64,000 nucleotides of DNA from positions 1,383,501-1,447,500 of the forward strand of contig NC_091009.1 in assembly GCF_041146395.1 (NCBI RefSeq), in the 5' to 3' direction. The notes under the pieces were generated by a model. The model was not told where the DNA came from. It made no database searches and saw nothing but the letters and a program-made list of their open reading frames with translations. This DNA comes from Eulemur rufifrons. Lineage: Eukaryota; Chordata; Mammalia; Primates; Lemuridae. Positions 24,168 through 34,834 of the stretch are shown here, piece by piece; position 1 is the stretch's first letter; each line of letters opens with the position of its first letter. The position numbers and the translations under genes were made by a program.

Positions 24168-25268
24168 ACAAACCACCCGCCAAGACTTGCTTTTTCAAAG
24201 TGGCTGTTACCTTTCCTATATAGGACTCTGGAACTTCTCCCAAGCTAGACTTTAACATGTCTACCTGACACTACTCCGTAGTTGCTCTCGCTGTGTGAAT
24301 GTAAGCGTTCCTATATATGAGTCTTGTACTTCTTCCTAACTAGCATCTGGCATGCCAAAATAACACTCCCCCATAGTTGCTTTCTTTGAGTCAATGTAAA
24401 CATTCCTATATATGTCTCTCGCACTTCTTCCAAACTTGAGTTATGTCTACAAACCAATCCCCGACAGCTGTTTTCTCTGAACGAATTTAAGCGTTCCTAT
24501 ATAGGACTATGGCACTTCCTCCAAACTAGAGTTTAGCAAGCCTACACTCCACCCCCGTTCATTGCTTTCTCTAAGTTACTGTAAGCTTTCCTATACATGG
24601 CTCTCGAAATTTTCCAAAGTAGAGTTAGCATGCCTACTATACACCTACACATAATTGCTTTGTCTGAGTGAATATAAGCCTTCCTATATATGACTGTCGC
24701 ACTTTTTCCAAATTAGAGTGTAGTCAGCCTGGAAAGCACCCCTTATAGTTGCTTTCATTGAGTGAATGTTAACATTCCTATGTATGACTCTCGCAACTTT
24801 TCCAATCTAAGATTTTAGCAATGCCACAAATCCCCCGCCGAGAGTTCCTATACATAACTGTCCTCTTTTTCCAAGCTAGAGTTTAGGAAGCCTAGAAACC
24901 GTCCCCCCGTAGACGCTTTATGTGAATGTAAGCGTTCCTATATATGACTCTCGCCTTCCTCCAAACTAGAGCTTAGCAAACCTACAAACCAACTCCCTAT
25001 AATTGCTTTCTCTGAATGAATGATATCGTTCCTATATAAGACTCTCGAACTTCTTCCAAACCAGAGTTTAACAAGCCAAAAAAGCACCCCCCATAGATGC
25101 TTCCTCTAACTCAAAGCTAATATTCCTATATATGATTCAGCTTCTTCATCCAAACTAGAGTAAGGCAAGCCTACAAATCACACACCAATAGTTGCTTTCT
25201 ATCAGTAAATGTAAGCATCCCTATATATGACTATAGAAATTCTTCCAAACTGGAGTTTAGCAAGCCTC
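24168..25268 (-). repeat. Monomeric border zone of the satellite, right
   Basis: Mirror image of 7,122-8,220, with the same irregular monomers at the same distance from the border: GGTTTTGCAGGCCTA lies 1,100 bp from the right border against 1,099 bp on the left. Confidence 0.8.
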
Positions 25269-25414
25269 CAGACCCCCGGACCCCACTCCATAGTACCCTG
25301 GGCATTGGAGCCTGCCTGTCATGCAGGACATAGGGGCGGACCCTCATCTCAGACACGGCATTGGTGGATTGTAGGCTTTTTTAAGTTTTTGAATTGAAGA
25401 AGTCTGAGAATTGG
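25269..25414 (+). repeat. Island C at the right satellite border
   Basis: Mirror of 6,976-7,121. The satellite end TTTAGCAAGCCT joins CCAGACCCCCGGACCCCACT at the same base as on the left. It continues through TGTCATGCAGGACATAGG to GAAGAAGTCTGAGAATTGG. Confidence 0.85.
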
Positions 25415-25655
25415 AATTGGGTTTAGGGTAAGGTTAGGTGTTAGGGACTAGGATTAGGTTTAGGGGTTAGGGTTTTAGGTTAGAATTAGGGTTAGGATTA
25501 CTGTTAGGGTTAGAGATTAGGATTATGTTTAGTGGTTGGGTTTAGGTTTAGGGTGAGAGGCAAGAGTAAGGGTCAGGGATTAGGGTTACTGTTAGGAGTT
25601 AGATTCAGGGCTTACTAAGGGTTTGGTTTAGAGATAGGGTTAGGGCTTACGTTTA

Positions 25656-25800
25656 ACGGTGTGTGTTAGGGCACGGGCCCTGTCTAATGTACGGGGCACT
25701 GTGGGTGTGGAGCAAGGCTGGGTCCCCACTTCATCGTACCCTGGGTGTTGGGCTTCAACTGTCATGCAGGACAAAGGCAGAGGCTCATCTCACGCATGGT
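25656..25800 (+). repeat. Island D (truncated), right arm
   Basis: Mirror of 6,591-6,735: GGGCACGGGCCCTGTCTAATG, ACCCTGGGTGTTGGGCTTC, CATGCAGGACAAAGGCAGAG. It ends abruptly at CACGCATGGTTAGG, as the left copy does, so the truncation predates the inverted duplication. Confidence 0.82.
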
Positions 25801-26391
25801 TAGGATTAAGGTTTAAGTTTAGGGTCAGGGTTGAGGGTTAGGGTGAGGGTTAACAGTTAGAGTTAGTGTAAGGGGGTTAGGGATAGGGTTAGGGTTAAGG
25901 GTTAGGTTTATGGTTCAGGTTTAAGGTTAGCATTAGAGGGTAGGGTTAGTGTAACTGTAGATCAGTGTTGGGTTTAGATCTCTAGGCATTAGGGCAAAGG
26001 TTAGGGTTAGGGTTAAGAGTTAGGGTTATGTTTAAAGGTTAGGATTGGGATTAGGCTTAAGGGTTAAGGTTAAGGTTATGGGTTATGACTAAGGATCAAC
26101 GGTTAGGGTTATTTTTAGGCGTAGGGTTAGGGTAAGGGGTTAGAGTTAGTGTTAGTGTTGTTGGTCGGGTTAAGGTTAGGGTTGGCGTTTCAGAATTAGG
26201 GATTAGGTGTTATGTTTATAGCTAGGAGTTAGGGTTAGAATTACGGTATAGGGCTTGTTCTCAGGGTGTCATGCATTAACGTTAAGATAAGGGGTTAAAG
26301 TTAGGGTTACGGTGAGCTTTACCTGTTAAGGTGAGCAGTAGGATCAGGGTTAGGTGTTATGTTCTGGGTTAGGGTTATGGGTGAGGGGTAG

Positions 26392-26597
26392 GGCTTATCC
26401 TTAGGGCACGGGCCCTGTATGCACTAGGAGGCGAAGTTAGGGATCTGTGATGGTCGCTGGGAACCCACTCTATCGTTCGCAGTGTATGGGCCTCTGGGTT
26501 TCATGCAGGACACTGTGGCAGAGCCGGCTTTCATGCATGGCTTAGTAGGATTGTAGGCTTTCAAAACTCTGAGAAAGCAAGAAGTCTGAGAATTAGA
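26392..26597 (+). repeat. Island A3, right arm
   Basis: GGTCGCTGGGAACCCACTC, CGCAGTGTATGGGCCTCTGG and GGCAGAGCCGGCTTTCATGC mark it as A3. It pairs with 5,919-6,125. Confidence 0.88.
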
Positions 26598-26915
26598 TAT
26601 CGGGTTAGGATTACGACACGGTTTAGGGATGAAGATTAGTGTTAGGGTGAGGGCTTAGGGTTAGGGGTTAGGGTTAGGGTTAGGGTTGTTGGTAGGGTGA
26701 AGGTTAGGGTTGACGTTTTAGAATTAGGGATGAGGTGTTATGGTTATGACTATGGTTTAGGATTAGAATTATGGGATAGGGCTTCTTCTCAAGGTGTTTT
26801 GCATTCACGTTAAGTTAAGGGGCTAAGTTAGGGTTACGGGGAGGTTTATGTTTTAAGGTGAGCAATAGGATCAGGGTTAGGTGTTATGTTCAGGGTGAGG
26901 GTTATTTGTTAGGGG

Positions 26916-27126
26916 TAGTGTTTATACTTAGCATACAGGCCCTGTCTGCACTGGGAGGTGGGCGGGGTTTAGGGGGATGGTATTGTCCCCGGGAACCCAC
27001 TCTATCGTATGCTGGGTATGGGCTCCTGGGTTTCATGCAGGACACAGTGGCAGAGCCCCCTTTTACTCATGGCATGGGAGGATTGTAGGCTTTCTAAACT
27101 CTGAGAAAGCAAGAAGTCTGAGAATT
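26916..27126 (+). repeat. Island A2, right arm
   Basis: TTATACTTAGCATACAGGCC, TATTGTCCCCGGGAACCC and GGGCTCCTGGGTTTCATGC mark it as A2. It pairs with 5,389-5,600. Confidence 0.88.
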
Positions 27127-28656
27127 AGATTTAGGGGTAGGATTATGGTAATGTTTAGGGATGAAGATTAGTGTCAGGGTGGTGTCTTGGGTTAGGGGTT
27201 GGGGTTAAAGGTTAGTGTTAGGTTTAACAGTTACAGTTAGGTTTATGGTTAAGTTTCAGGGTTAGGGTTAAGTTTGGGTTTAGCGTTTGGCACAGGGGAA
27301 GACTTCAATGTTAGCTTTATGGTTAAAGATTAGGATTAGTGTTAGTGTGAGGGTTAATGGTAAGGGTCAAGATTAATGGTTCAGGTTGGGGTTAGGCTTT
27401 GGTTTAGGGTTAGGGGTTAGGGTTAGGCTTAGGGTTAAGGGATAGGATTAGGGTTAAGTGTTGGGCTTAGGGTTAGTGTTTAGTGTTAGGGTTATCGTTA
27501 AGGATTAGGGTTAGGGTCAGGGTTAAATGTTTGGGTGCGGGTAATGATTAGGGTCAGGGTTAAGGTTTACGGATAGGGTTAGTGTTAAGGGTTACGGGTA
27601 GGTTTAGGGTTCAGGGTTAGAGTTAGCATTAGGGCTTAAGGTTAGGATTAGGTGGTAGGTTAGATTTAGGGTTAGATCTAGGCGTTAGAGTAAGGGTTAA
27701 GAGATAGGGTTAGGTTTAATGCTTAGGATTAGGGTTAGGGTTTGGGGTTAAAGTAAGTGTTAGGGGTTAGGTTTAAGGATCAAAGGTTAGGGTTATTTTT
27801 AGCTGTAGTGTTAGGGTTAGGGATAAGGGATCCCATTAGCATTAAGGGTCTTCCTTACTGTAGGGTTAAGGGTTAGGCTTGGAGTTAAATGTTAAGGTTA
27901 GGGTCAGTGTTAAGATTTAGGGTGAGGGTTAACGGTTAGGGTAAAGGTTAAGCGTTAGGGTTAGGGATTAGTGATTAGGGTTTTTGGTTAGTGTTAGGGT
28001 TAGCGGTTAGGAGTTAATGTTTTATGAAGGGGTATGGTTAGAATTAGGATTGGGGTTAGAGTTAGGGTGAGGTATAGGGGTTAGGTTTAGGGGTTAGTTT
28101 TAGGGTAAAAGGATAGGATTAGGGTTACGGATTGGGCTTAGGTTTAGGGTTAAAGTTTACTGCTAGGGTTAGGAATAGGGTTCAGGGTTAGCTTTAGGGG
28201 TTCTGGTTAGGGTTAGGTGTTAGGTTAGTGTCAGGGTTAGGTCTAGTCGTGAGGGTAAGGTTCAGGGTTAGCTTTAAGAGCTAGGGTTAGGTTTAATGGT
28301 TAGGATTAGGATTAGGGTTAAGGGTTAGGGTAAGGCTTAGGGGTTTGGGTGAAGGGTTAGGGTTTTTGTTAGGCATAGCGTTGGGGTTAGAAGTAAGGGT
28401 TACTGTCAGTGTTAGGGTTGTAGGTAGGGTTACGGTTAAGGTTAGCGGTTTAGAATTAGGGTTAGGGATTCGGTGTCACAGTGATGACTAGGAGATAGGG
28501 TTAGAATTATGGGATAGGGGTTGTTCTCAGGAAATGGGTTATGCATTAACGTTAGGATAAGAGGTTAAAGTTAGGCGCATGGTGAGGTTTACGTGTTAAG
28601 GGAAGAAATAGGAACAGGGTTGGTTGTTATGTTCAGGGTGAGGGATATCTGTTACA

Positions 28657-28868
28657 GGTATTGTTTATGCTTAGCGCACGGGCCCTGTCTGCATTAGGCG
28701 GGGGAGGAGGTTCGGGGGCTGGGATTGTCACCAGGATCCCACTGTATCGTCCTCTGGGTATTGGCCCGTGGGTTTCATGCAGGACACCGTGGTAGAGCCT
28801 CCTTTCACGCATGGCATGGGAGGATTGCTGGCTTTCTAAACTCTAAGAAAGCAAGTAGTCTGAGAATT
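28657..28868 (+). repeat. Island A1, right arm
   Basis: TTAGCGCACGGGCCCTGTCTG and TTGGCCCGTGGGTTTCATGC. The second GGGCCC is altered to TGGCCC, so the long inverted pair is imperfect. It pairs with 3,511-3,724. Confidence 0.88.
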
Positions 28869-29155
28869 AGATTTAGGGTTAGGATTATGGTTAGGGTTAA
28901 GGATGAAGTTTAGTGTTAGGGTGAGGGCTTAGGGTTAGTGATTAGGGTTAGGGTTAAAGGTTACTCTTAGGTTTAACAGTTACAGTTCGGTTTAGGGTTG
29001 AGTTTTACGGTTAGGGTTAAGATGAGAGGTTAGGGTTTGGTATAGGGTTAGGGTTAGGTACAGGGTTAGGGTTAAGTGTTAGGATTAGGGTTCAAGATTA
29101 GGATTAGGGTTAGGATTAAAGGTTAGCGTGAGAGTTAACGGTTAGGGTAAAGGTT

Positions 29156-29171
29156 AAGAGTTAGGGTTAGG
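29156..29171. repeat. 5' target-site duplication of the Alu
   Basis: AAGAGTTAGGGTTAGG. It follows GGTT, so the inferred nick TT/AAGA is close to the LINE-1 endonuclease preference TT/AAAA. The 3' copy differs at one base. Confidence 0.85.
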
Positions 29172-29503
29172 GGCCGGGCACGGTGGCTCACGCCTGTTAT
29201 CCTAGCACTCTGGGAGGCCGAGGCGGGTGGATTGCTCAAGGTCAGGAGTTCGAGACCAGCCTGAGCGAGACCCCGTCTCTACAAAAAATAGAACGACATT
29301 ATATGGACAACTAAAAATCTATATAGAAAAAATTAGCCGGGCATAGTGGCGCGTGCCTGTAGTCCCAGCTACTCGGGAGGCTGAGGCAGTAGGATCGCTT
29401 AAGCCGAGGAGTCTGAGGTTGCTGTGAGCTAAGCTGACACCACGGCACTCACTCTAGCCTGGGCAACAAAGTGAGACTCTGTCTCAACAAAAAAAAAAAA
29501 AAA
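29172..29503 (+). mobile_element. Full-length Alu SINE, strepsirrhine type
   Basis: A dimeric 7SL-derived SINE that is moved by LINE-1 machinery. The left monomer starts GGCCGGGCACGGTGGCTCAC, with a B box within GGAGTTCGAGACCAGCC. The A-rich middle has TTATATGGACAACTAAAAAT and TATATAGAAAAAATTAGCC. The right monomer runs from GCCGGGCATAGTGGCG through GAGACTCTGTCTC to an A tail with one C. A 16-bp target duplication with one mismatch flanks it. Equivalent positions without Alu exist at 33,593-33,608 and about 3,225-3,240, so it inserted after both the tandem and the inverted duplications. The middle insert and right monomer indicate a lemur or galago lineage (established knowledge of strepsirrhine Alus, from memory). 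It is non-coding and probably inactive in this context. Confidence 0.96.
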
Positions 29504-29519
29504 AAGTGTTAGGGTTAGG
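29504..29519. repeat. 3' target-site duplication of the Alu
   Basis: AAGTGTTAGGGTTAGG, one mismatch (A to T) from the 5' copy. Its first two bases merge with the A tail. Confidence 0.85.
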
Positions 29520-29760
29520 GTTTAGGTTTAGTGTTAAGGGTTAGGGTTAGTTTTAGGGTTCGAGTTATGTGTTAGGGTTTGTGTTAGAGGTTAGGGTTTG
29601 GTTTACTGTTCAGGGTTAGGGTTACGTTTAGGGGTTAGCATTAGGGTTAAGAATTAGGTTTAGGGTAAGGGTTTAGAGTTAGTGTTCGTCTTTAGGCTCG
29701 GGGCTTAGATTCAGGGTCAGGGGTTAGAGTTGGTGGTAGGGCTTAGATTTAGCGGTCAGT

Positions 29761-29949
29761 TTAAGGGCACAGGAGCTGTTTAATCTATGGTGAGAGGGGT
29801 CTGTTCGGAGTCACCACAAAGCACAACATCATTCCCTGGGCCCTGGGACAAGACCTACATGCAGGACTCAGGCGGAGCCTCATCTAACACATGGCATGGC
29901 TGTATTGTAGGCTTGCTTCACTCTGGGAATGGAAGTAGTGTGAGAATTA
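29761..29949 (+). repeat. Island B, copy 1
   Basis: B marks are TTTAAGGGCACAGGA, TTTAATCTATGGTGAGAGG, GGGCCCTGGGACAAGACC, ACATGCAGGACTCAGGCGG and GGCTTGCTTCACTCTGGG. The core CATGCAGGAC...CATGGCATGG...TTGTAGGCTT is shared with A islands, so A and B are diverged relatives. Confidence 0.88.
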
Positions 29950-30752
29950 GGGTTAGGGTTGGGGTTAGGGGTTGCAAGTTAGGGGTTAGGTTTTGACTCA
30001 GGGTTAGGTGGTAGGGATTAGTGGTTAGGGTTAGAGTTAGTGTTACGGGTTAAGTGTTAAGTCTGCTTTAGGGGGCCATGGTAAGTTTTAGGTTTGGAGT
30101 TAGCGTTAGGTTTAGGGGTTAGGATTAAGGGATAGGGTTAGGGTTAAGGATTAGGCTTAGGTTTCGGGTTCAGGTTTAGGGTTAGGGTCAGGGTTAAGGG
30201 TTAGGGTGAGGGTGAAGAGTTAGGGTTAGGGTTACGGGATTAGGGATAGGTTTAGGGTTAAGGGTCAGGTGTATGGTTCAGGTTTAAGGTTAGCATTAGG
30301 GGGTTAGCGTTAGTGTTACCTGTAGGTCAGTGTTGGGGTTAGATCTCTAGGCATTAGGGTAAAGGTTAGGGTTAGGGTTAATTGTTAGGGTTATGTTTAA
30401 TGGTTAGGATTGGGATTAGGGTTAAGGGTTAGGGTTAAGGTTAGGGGTTATGAATAAGGATCAACGGTTAGTGTTATTTTTGGGCATAGGTTTAGCATAA
30501 GCGGTTAGGGTTAGTGTTAGTGTTGTTCGTAGCGTTAAGGTTAGGGTTGGCGTTTCACAATTAGGGATTAGGTGTTATGGTTATGGCTAGGAGTTAGGGT
30601 TAGAATTACGGTATAGGGCTTGTTCTAGGGTGTCATGCATTTACCTTAAGATAAGGGGTTAAAGTTAGGGTTACGGTGAGCTTTACCTGTTAAGGTGAGC
30701 AGTAGGATCAGGGTTAGGTGTTATGTTCTGGGTTAGGGTTATGGGTGAGGGG

Positions 30753-30960
30753 TAGGGTTTATCCTTAGGGCACGGGCCCTGTATGCACTAGGAGGCGAAG
30801 TTAGGGATCTGTGATGGTCGCTGGGAACCCACTCTATCGTACGCAGTGTATGGGCCTCTGGGTTTCATGCAGGACACTGTGGCAGAGCCGGCTTTCATGC
30901 ATGGCTTAGTAGGATTGTAGGCTTTCAAAACTCTGAGAAAGCAAGGAGTCTGAGAATTAG
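30753..30960 (+). repeat. Island A3, second in the TTAGGG array
   Basis: Nearly identical to the copy at 26,392. It starts the second four-island module. It has GCAAGGAGTCTGAG in place of GCAAGAAGTCTGAG. Confidence 0.88.
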
Positions 30961-31278
30961 ATTTTGGGTTAGGATTACGGCACGGTTTAGGGATGAAGAT
31001 TAGTGTTAGGGTGAGGGCTTAGGGTTAGGGGTTAGGGTTAGGTTTAGGGTTGTTGGTAGGGTGAAGGTTAGGGTTGACATTTTAGAATTAGGGATGAGGT
31101 GTTATGGTTATGACTATGGTTTAGGATTAGAATTATAGGATAGGGCTTCTTCTCAAGGTGTTATGCATTCACGTTAAGTTAAGGGGCTAAGTTAGGGTTA
31201 CGGAGAGGTTTATGTTTTAAGCTGAGCAATAGGATCAGGGCTAGGTATTATGTTCAGGGTGAGGGTTATCTGTTAGGG

Positions 31279-31493
31279 GTAGTGTTTATACTTAGCGTAC
31301 GGGCTCTGTCTGCACTGGGCGGGGGGCGGGGGTTAGGGGGATGGGATTGTCGCCGAGAACCCACTCTATGGTACGCTGGTTATGGGCTCCTGGGTTTCAT
31401 GCAGGACACAGTGGCAGAGCCCCCTTTCACTCATGGCATGGGAGGATTGTAGGCTTTCTAAACTCTGAGAAAGCAAGAAGTCTGAGAATTAGA
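31279..31493 (+). repeat. Island A2, second in the TTAGGG array
   Basis: GATTGTCGCCGAGAACCCAC and GGGCTCCTGGGTTTCATGC. It lies 319 bp after A3, the same spacing as in the first module. Confidence 0.88.
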
Positions 31494-33089
31494 TTTAGGG
31501 GTAGGTTTATGGTAATGTTTAGGGATGAAGATTAGTGTCAGGGTGGGGTCTTAGGTTAGGGGTTGGGGTTAAAAGTTAGTGTTAGGTTTAACAGTTACAG
31601 TTAGGTTTACGGTTAAGTTTCAGGGTTAGGGTTAAGGTTTGGGTTTAGCGTTTGGCACAGGGGTAGGCTTCAGTGTTAGCTTTATGGTTAAAGATTAGGA
31701 TTAGGGTTAGTGTGAGGGTTAATGGTAAGGGTCAAGATTAATGGTTCAGGTTGGGGTTAGGCTTAGGTTTAGGGTTAGGTGTTAGGGTTAGGCTTAGGGT
31801 TAAGGGATAGGATTAGGGTTAAGTGTTGGGCTTAGGGTTAGTGTTTAGTGTTAGGGTTATCATTAAGGATTAGGGTTAGGGTCAGGGTTAAATGTTTGGG
31901 TGCGGGTAATGGTTAGGGTCAGGGTTAAGGTTTACGGATAGGGTTAGTGTTAAGGGTTACGGGTAGGTTTAGGGTTCAGGGTTAGAATTAGCATTAGGGC
32001 TTAAGGTTAGGATTAGGTGATAGGTTAGATTTAGGGTTAGATCTAGGCGTTAGAGTAAGGATTAAGAGATAGGGTTAGGTTTAATGCTTAGGATTAGGGT
32101 TAGGGTTTGGGGTAAAAGTAAGTGTTAGGGAAAAGGTTTAAGTATCAAAGGTTAGGGTTCTGTTTAGCTGTAGTGTTAAGGTTAGGGATAAGGGATAAGA
32201 TTGGCGTAAGGGTTTTTCTTACTGTTAGGGTTAAGGGTCACGCTTAGATTAAAGGTTAAGGTTAGGGTCAGTGTTAAGAGTTAGGGTGAGTGTTAACGGT
32301 TACGGTAAAGGTTAAGCGTTAGTGATAGGCATTAGCGATTAGGGTATTTGGTAAGTGTTAGGGTTAGGAGTTAGTGTTTTATGAAAGGTTATGGTTAGAA
32401 TTAGGATTGGGGTTTGTGTTAGGGTTAGGGTTAGGGTAAAAGGATAGGATTAGGGTTAAGGGTTGGGCTCAGGGTTAGGGTTAAATTTTAGTATTAGGGT
32501 TAATGTTTAGTGTTATGGTCCACTGTAAGTGTTAGGGTGAGGGTTAACGGTTAGGATTAGGCTTAGAGGTTGGGGATATAGTGAGGGTTCAGTGTTAGGG
32601 TTAGGTTTAGGGTTCAGGGTTAGGGTTAGCTTTAGGGGTTACGGTTAGGTGTTAGGTTACTGTCAGGGTTGGGTCTAGTCGTGAGGGTAAGGTTTAGGGT
32701 TAGCTTTAAGAGCTAGGGTTAGGTTTAATGGTTAAGATTAGGATTAGGTTTAAGGGTTAGGGTAAGGCTTAGGGGTTAGGGTCAAGGGTTAAGGGTTTCT
32801 GTTAGGCATAGCGTTGGGATTAGAAGTAAGGGTTACTTTCAGTGTTAGGGTTGTAGGCAGGGTTATGGTTAGGGTTAGCGGTTTAGAATTAGGGTTAGGG
32901 ATTAGGTGTTACAGTTTTGACTAGGAGATAGGGTTAGAATTATGGGATAGGGGTTGTTCTCAGGTAATGGGTTATGCATTAACGTTAGGATAAGAGGTTA
33001 AAGTTAGGCTCACGGTCAGTTTTACGTGTTAAGGGGAGAAATAGGAACAGGGTTAGGTGTTATGTTCAGGGTGAGGGATATCTGTTAAA

Positions 33090-33307
33090 GGTATTGTTTA
33101 TGCTTAGCGCACGGGCTATGTCTGCCTTAGGAAAGGGCGGGGGGAGGTTAGGGGGCTGGGATTGTCACCAGGATCCCACTGTATCGTACTCTGGTTATGG
33201 GCCCGTGGGTTTCATGCAGGACACAGTGGTAGAGCCTCCTTTCACGCATGGCATGGGAGGATTGCAGGCTTCCTAAACTCTAAGAAAGGAAGAAGTCTGA
33301 GAATTAG
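33090..33307 (+). repeat. Island A1, second in the TTAGGG array
   Basis: TGGGATTGTCACCAGGATCC and ATGGGCCCGTGGGTTTCATG. Like 28,657 it has GGATCC where other A1 copies have GGAACC or CCGGGAACC, supporting a shared module origin. Confidence 0.88.
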
Positions 33308-33592
33308 ATTTAGGGTTAGGATTATGGTTAGGGTTAAGGATGAAGTTTAGTGTTAGGGTGAGGGCTTTGGGTTAGGGATTAGGGTTAGGGTTAAAGGTTA
33401 CTCTTAGGTTTAATGGTTACAGTTCAGTTTAGGGTTGAGGTTTACAGTTAGGGTTAATATGAGGGGTTAGTTTTTGGTATAGGGTTAGGGTTAGGTACAG
33501 GTTTAGGGTTAAATGTTAGGTTTAGGGTTGAAGATTAGGATTAGGGTTAGGATTAAAGGTTAGTGTGAGAGTTAACCGTTAGGGTTAAGGTT

Positions 33593-33608
33593 AAGAGTTA
33601 GGGTTAGG
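33593..33608. other. Empty Alu site (pre-insertion paralogue)
   Basis: AAGAGTTAGGGTTAGG occurs once with no Alu, in the same module position as 29,156. It continues directly into GTTTAGGTTTAGGGTTAAGG, which follows the Alu at 29.52 kb. Confidence 0.85.
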
Positions 33609-33849
33609 GTTTAGGTTTAGGGTTAAGGGTTAGGTTTAGTTTTAGGGTTAGAGTTATGTGTTATGGTTTGTGTTAGAGGTTAGGGTTAGGTTTACTGTTC
33701 ACGGTTAGGGTTACGTTTAGGGGTTAGCATTAGGGTTAGGGATTAGGTTTAGGGTAAGGGTTTAGAGTTAGTGTTGGGCTTTAGGCTCGCAGCTTAGGTT
33801 CAGGGTCAGGTGTTAGGTTTGGTGGTAGGGCTTAGATTTAGCGGTCAGT

Positions 33850-34040
33850 TTAAGGGCACAGGACCTGGTTAATCTACGGTGAGAGGGGTGCGGTCGGAGT
33901 CACCACGAAAGCACAACATCATTCCCTGGGCCCTGGGACAAGACCTACATGCAGGACTCAGGCGGAGCCTCATCTCACACATGGCATGGCTGTATTGTAG
34001 GCTTGCTTCACTCTGGGAATGGAAGTAGTGTGAGAATTAG
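33850..34040 (+). repeat. Island B, copy 2
   Basis: Close to copy 1, with GTCACCACGAAAGCACAAC and GGGCCCTGGGACAAGACC. It sits 543 bp after A1. Confidence 0.88.
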
Positions 34041-34834
34041 GGTTAGGGTTGGGGTTAGGGGTTTCGAGTTAGGGGTTCGGTTTCGAGTCAGGGTTAAGTG
34101 GTAGGGATTAGTGATTAGGGTTAGAGTTAGTGTTACAAGTTATGTGTTAAGTCTGGTTAGGGGGCCAGGGTAAGGTTTAGGTTTGGAGTTAGCATTAGGG
34201 TTAGGCGTTAGGGTTAAGGGATAGGGTTAGGGTTAAGGGTTAGGCTTAGGGTTAGGGTTCAGGTTTAGGGTTAGGGTTAGGGTTAAGGGTTAGGGTCAGG
34301 GTTAACAGTTAGGGTTAGGGGGTTAGGGATAGGTTTAGGGTTAAGGGTCAAGGCTATGGTTCAGGTTTAAGGTTAGCATTAGGGGGTTAGCGTTAGTGTT
34401 AACTGTAGGTCAGTGTTGGGTTTAGATCTCTAGGCATTAGGGTAAAGGTTAGGGTTAGGGTTAAGAGTTAGGGTTATGTTTAATGGTTAGGATTGGGATT
34501 AGCGTGAAGAGTTACGGTTAAGGTTAGGGGTTATGACTAAGGAACAACGGTTAGGGTTATTTTTATGTGTAGGGTTAGCGTAAGGGGTTAGGGTTATTGT
34601 TAGTGTTGTTTGGAGGGTTAAGGTTAGGGTTGGCGTTTCACAATTAGGGATTAGGTGTTATGGTTATGGCTAGGAGTTAGGGTTAGAATTACGGTATAGG
34701 TCTTGTTCTCAGGGTGTCATGCATTAACGTTAAGATAAGGGCTTAAAGTTAGGGTTACGGTGAGCTTTACCTGTTAAGGTGAGCAGTAGGATCAGGGTTA
34801 GGTGTTATGTTCTGGGTTAGGGTTATGGGTGAAG

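Larger units (their letters stand above)
14579..25268 (-). repeat. ~94-bp satellite array, reverse orientation
   Basis: About 115 monomers of the same satellite read on the minus strand; on + a typical one reads GCATGCCTACAAAACACCAC, CCCATAGTTGCTTTCTCTGC, GTGAATGTAAGCGTTCCTAT. Trimer cycling is clear from about 16 to 24.1 kb. The 2.69-kb superunit recurs (18,024, 20,708 and about 23,395 for one marker). The array ends at GGAGTTTAGCAAGCC against island C, the mirror of the left border. It is about 3.2 kb longer than the forward array, mainly from 14.58-16.97 kb and an extra 838 bp near 23.5 kb. Confidence 0.93.
17780..29650 (-). repeat. Right arm of the giant imperfect palindrome
   Basis: Inverted copy of 3.1-14.2 kb. 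Differences from the left arm are an Alu insertion (~348 bp with its target duplication), an 838-bp satellite surplus, loss of about 460 bp of satellite near 17.95-18.02 kb, about 115 bp more repeat near 26.03-26.15 kb, and single copy of the 106-bp segment. These private changes show two real diverged copies rather than one molecule read twice. Confidence 0.82.

Noticed and set aside
7122..25268. CRISPR array
   Set aside because: Repeats are ~94 bp, contiguous and diverging, with no unique spacers. The host is a primate.
7122..25268. CENP-B boxes in the satellite
   Set aside because: TTCG and CGGGG words occur (for example CTTTCGGGGGATGG) but never in the required NTTCGNNNNANNCGGGN arrangement that I could find.
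29172..29503. Alu as a tRNA or 7SL RNA gene
   Set aside because: It is dimeric with a middle A-rich linker, an A tail and target duplications, as in a retroposed Alu; no intact tRNA or 7SL structure is present.
3110..29650. Palindrome as a sequencing fold-back artefact
   Set aside because: The arms differ by an Alu with target duplication, an 838-bp block, a ~460-bp block, a 106-bp duplication and scattered substitutions, so they are separate copies. Raw reads would still be the final check.
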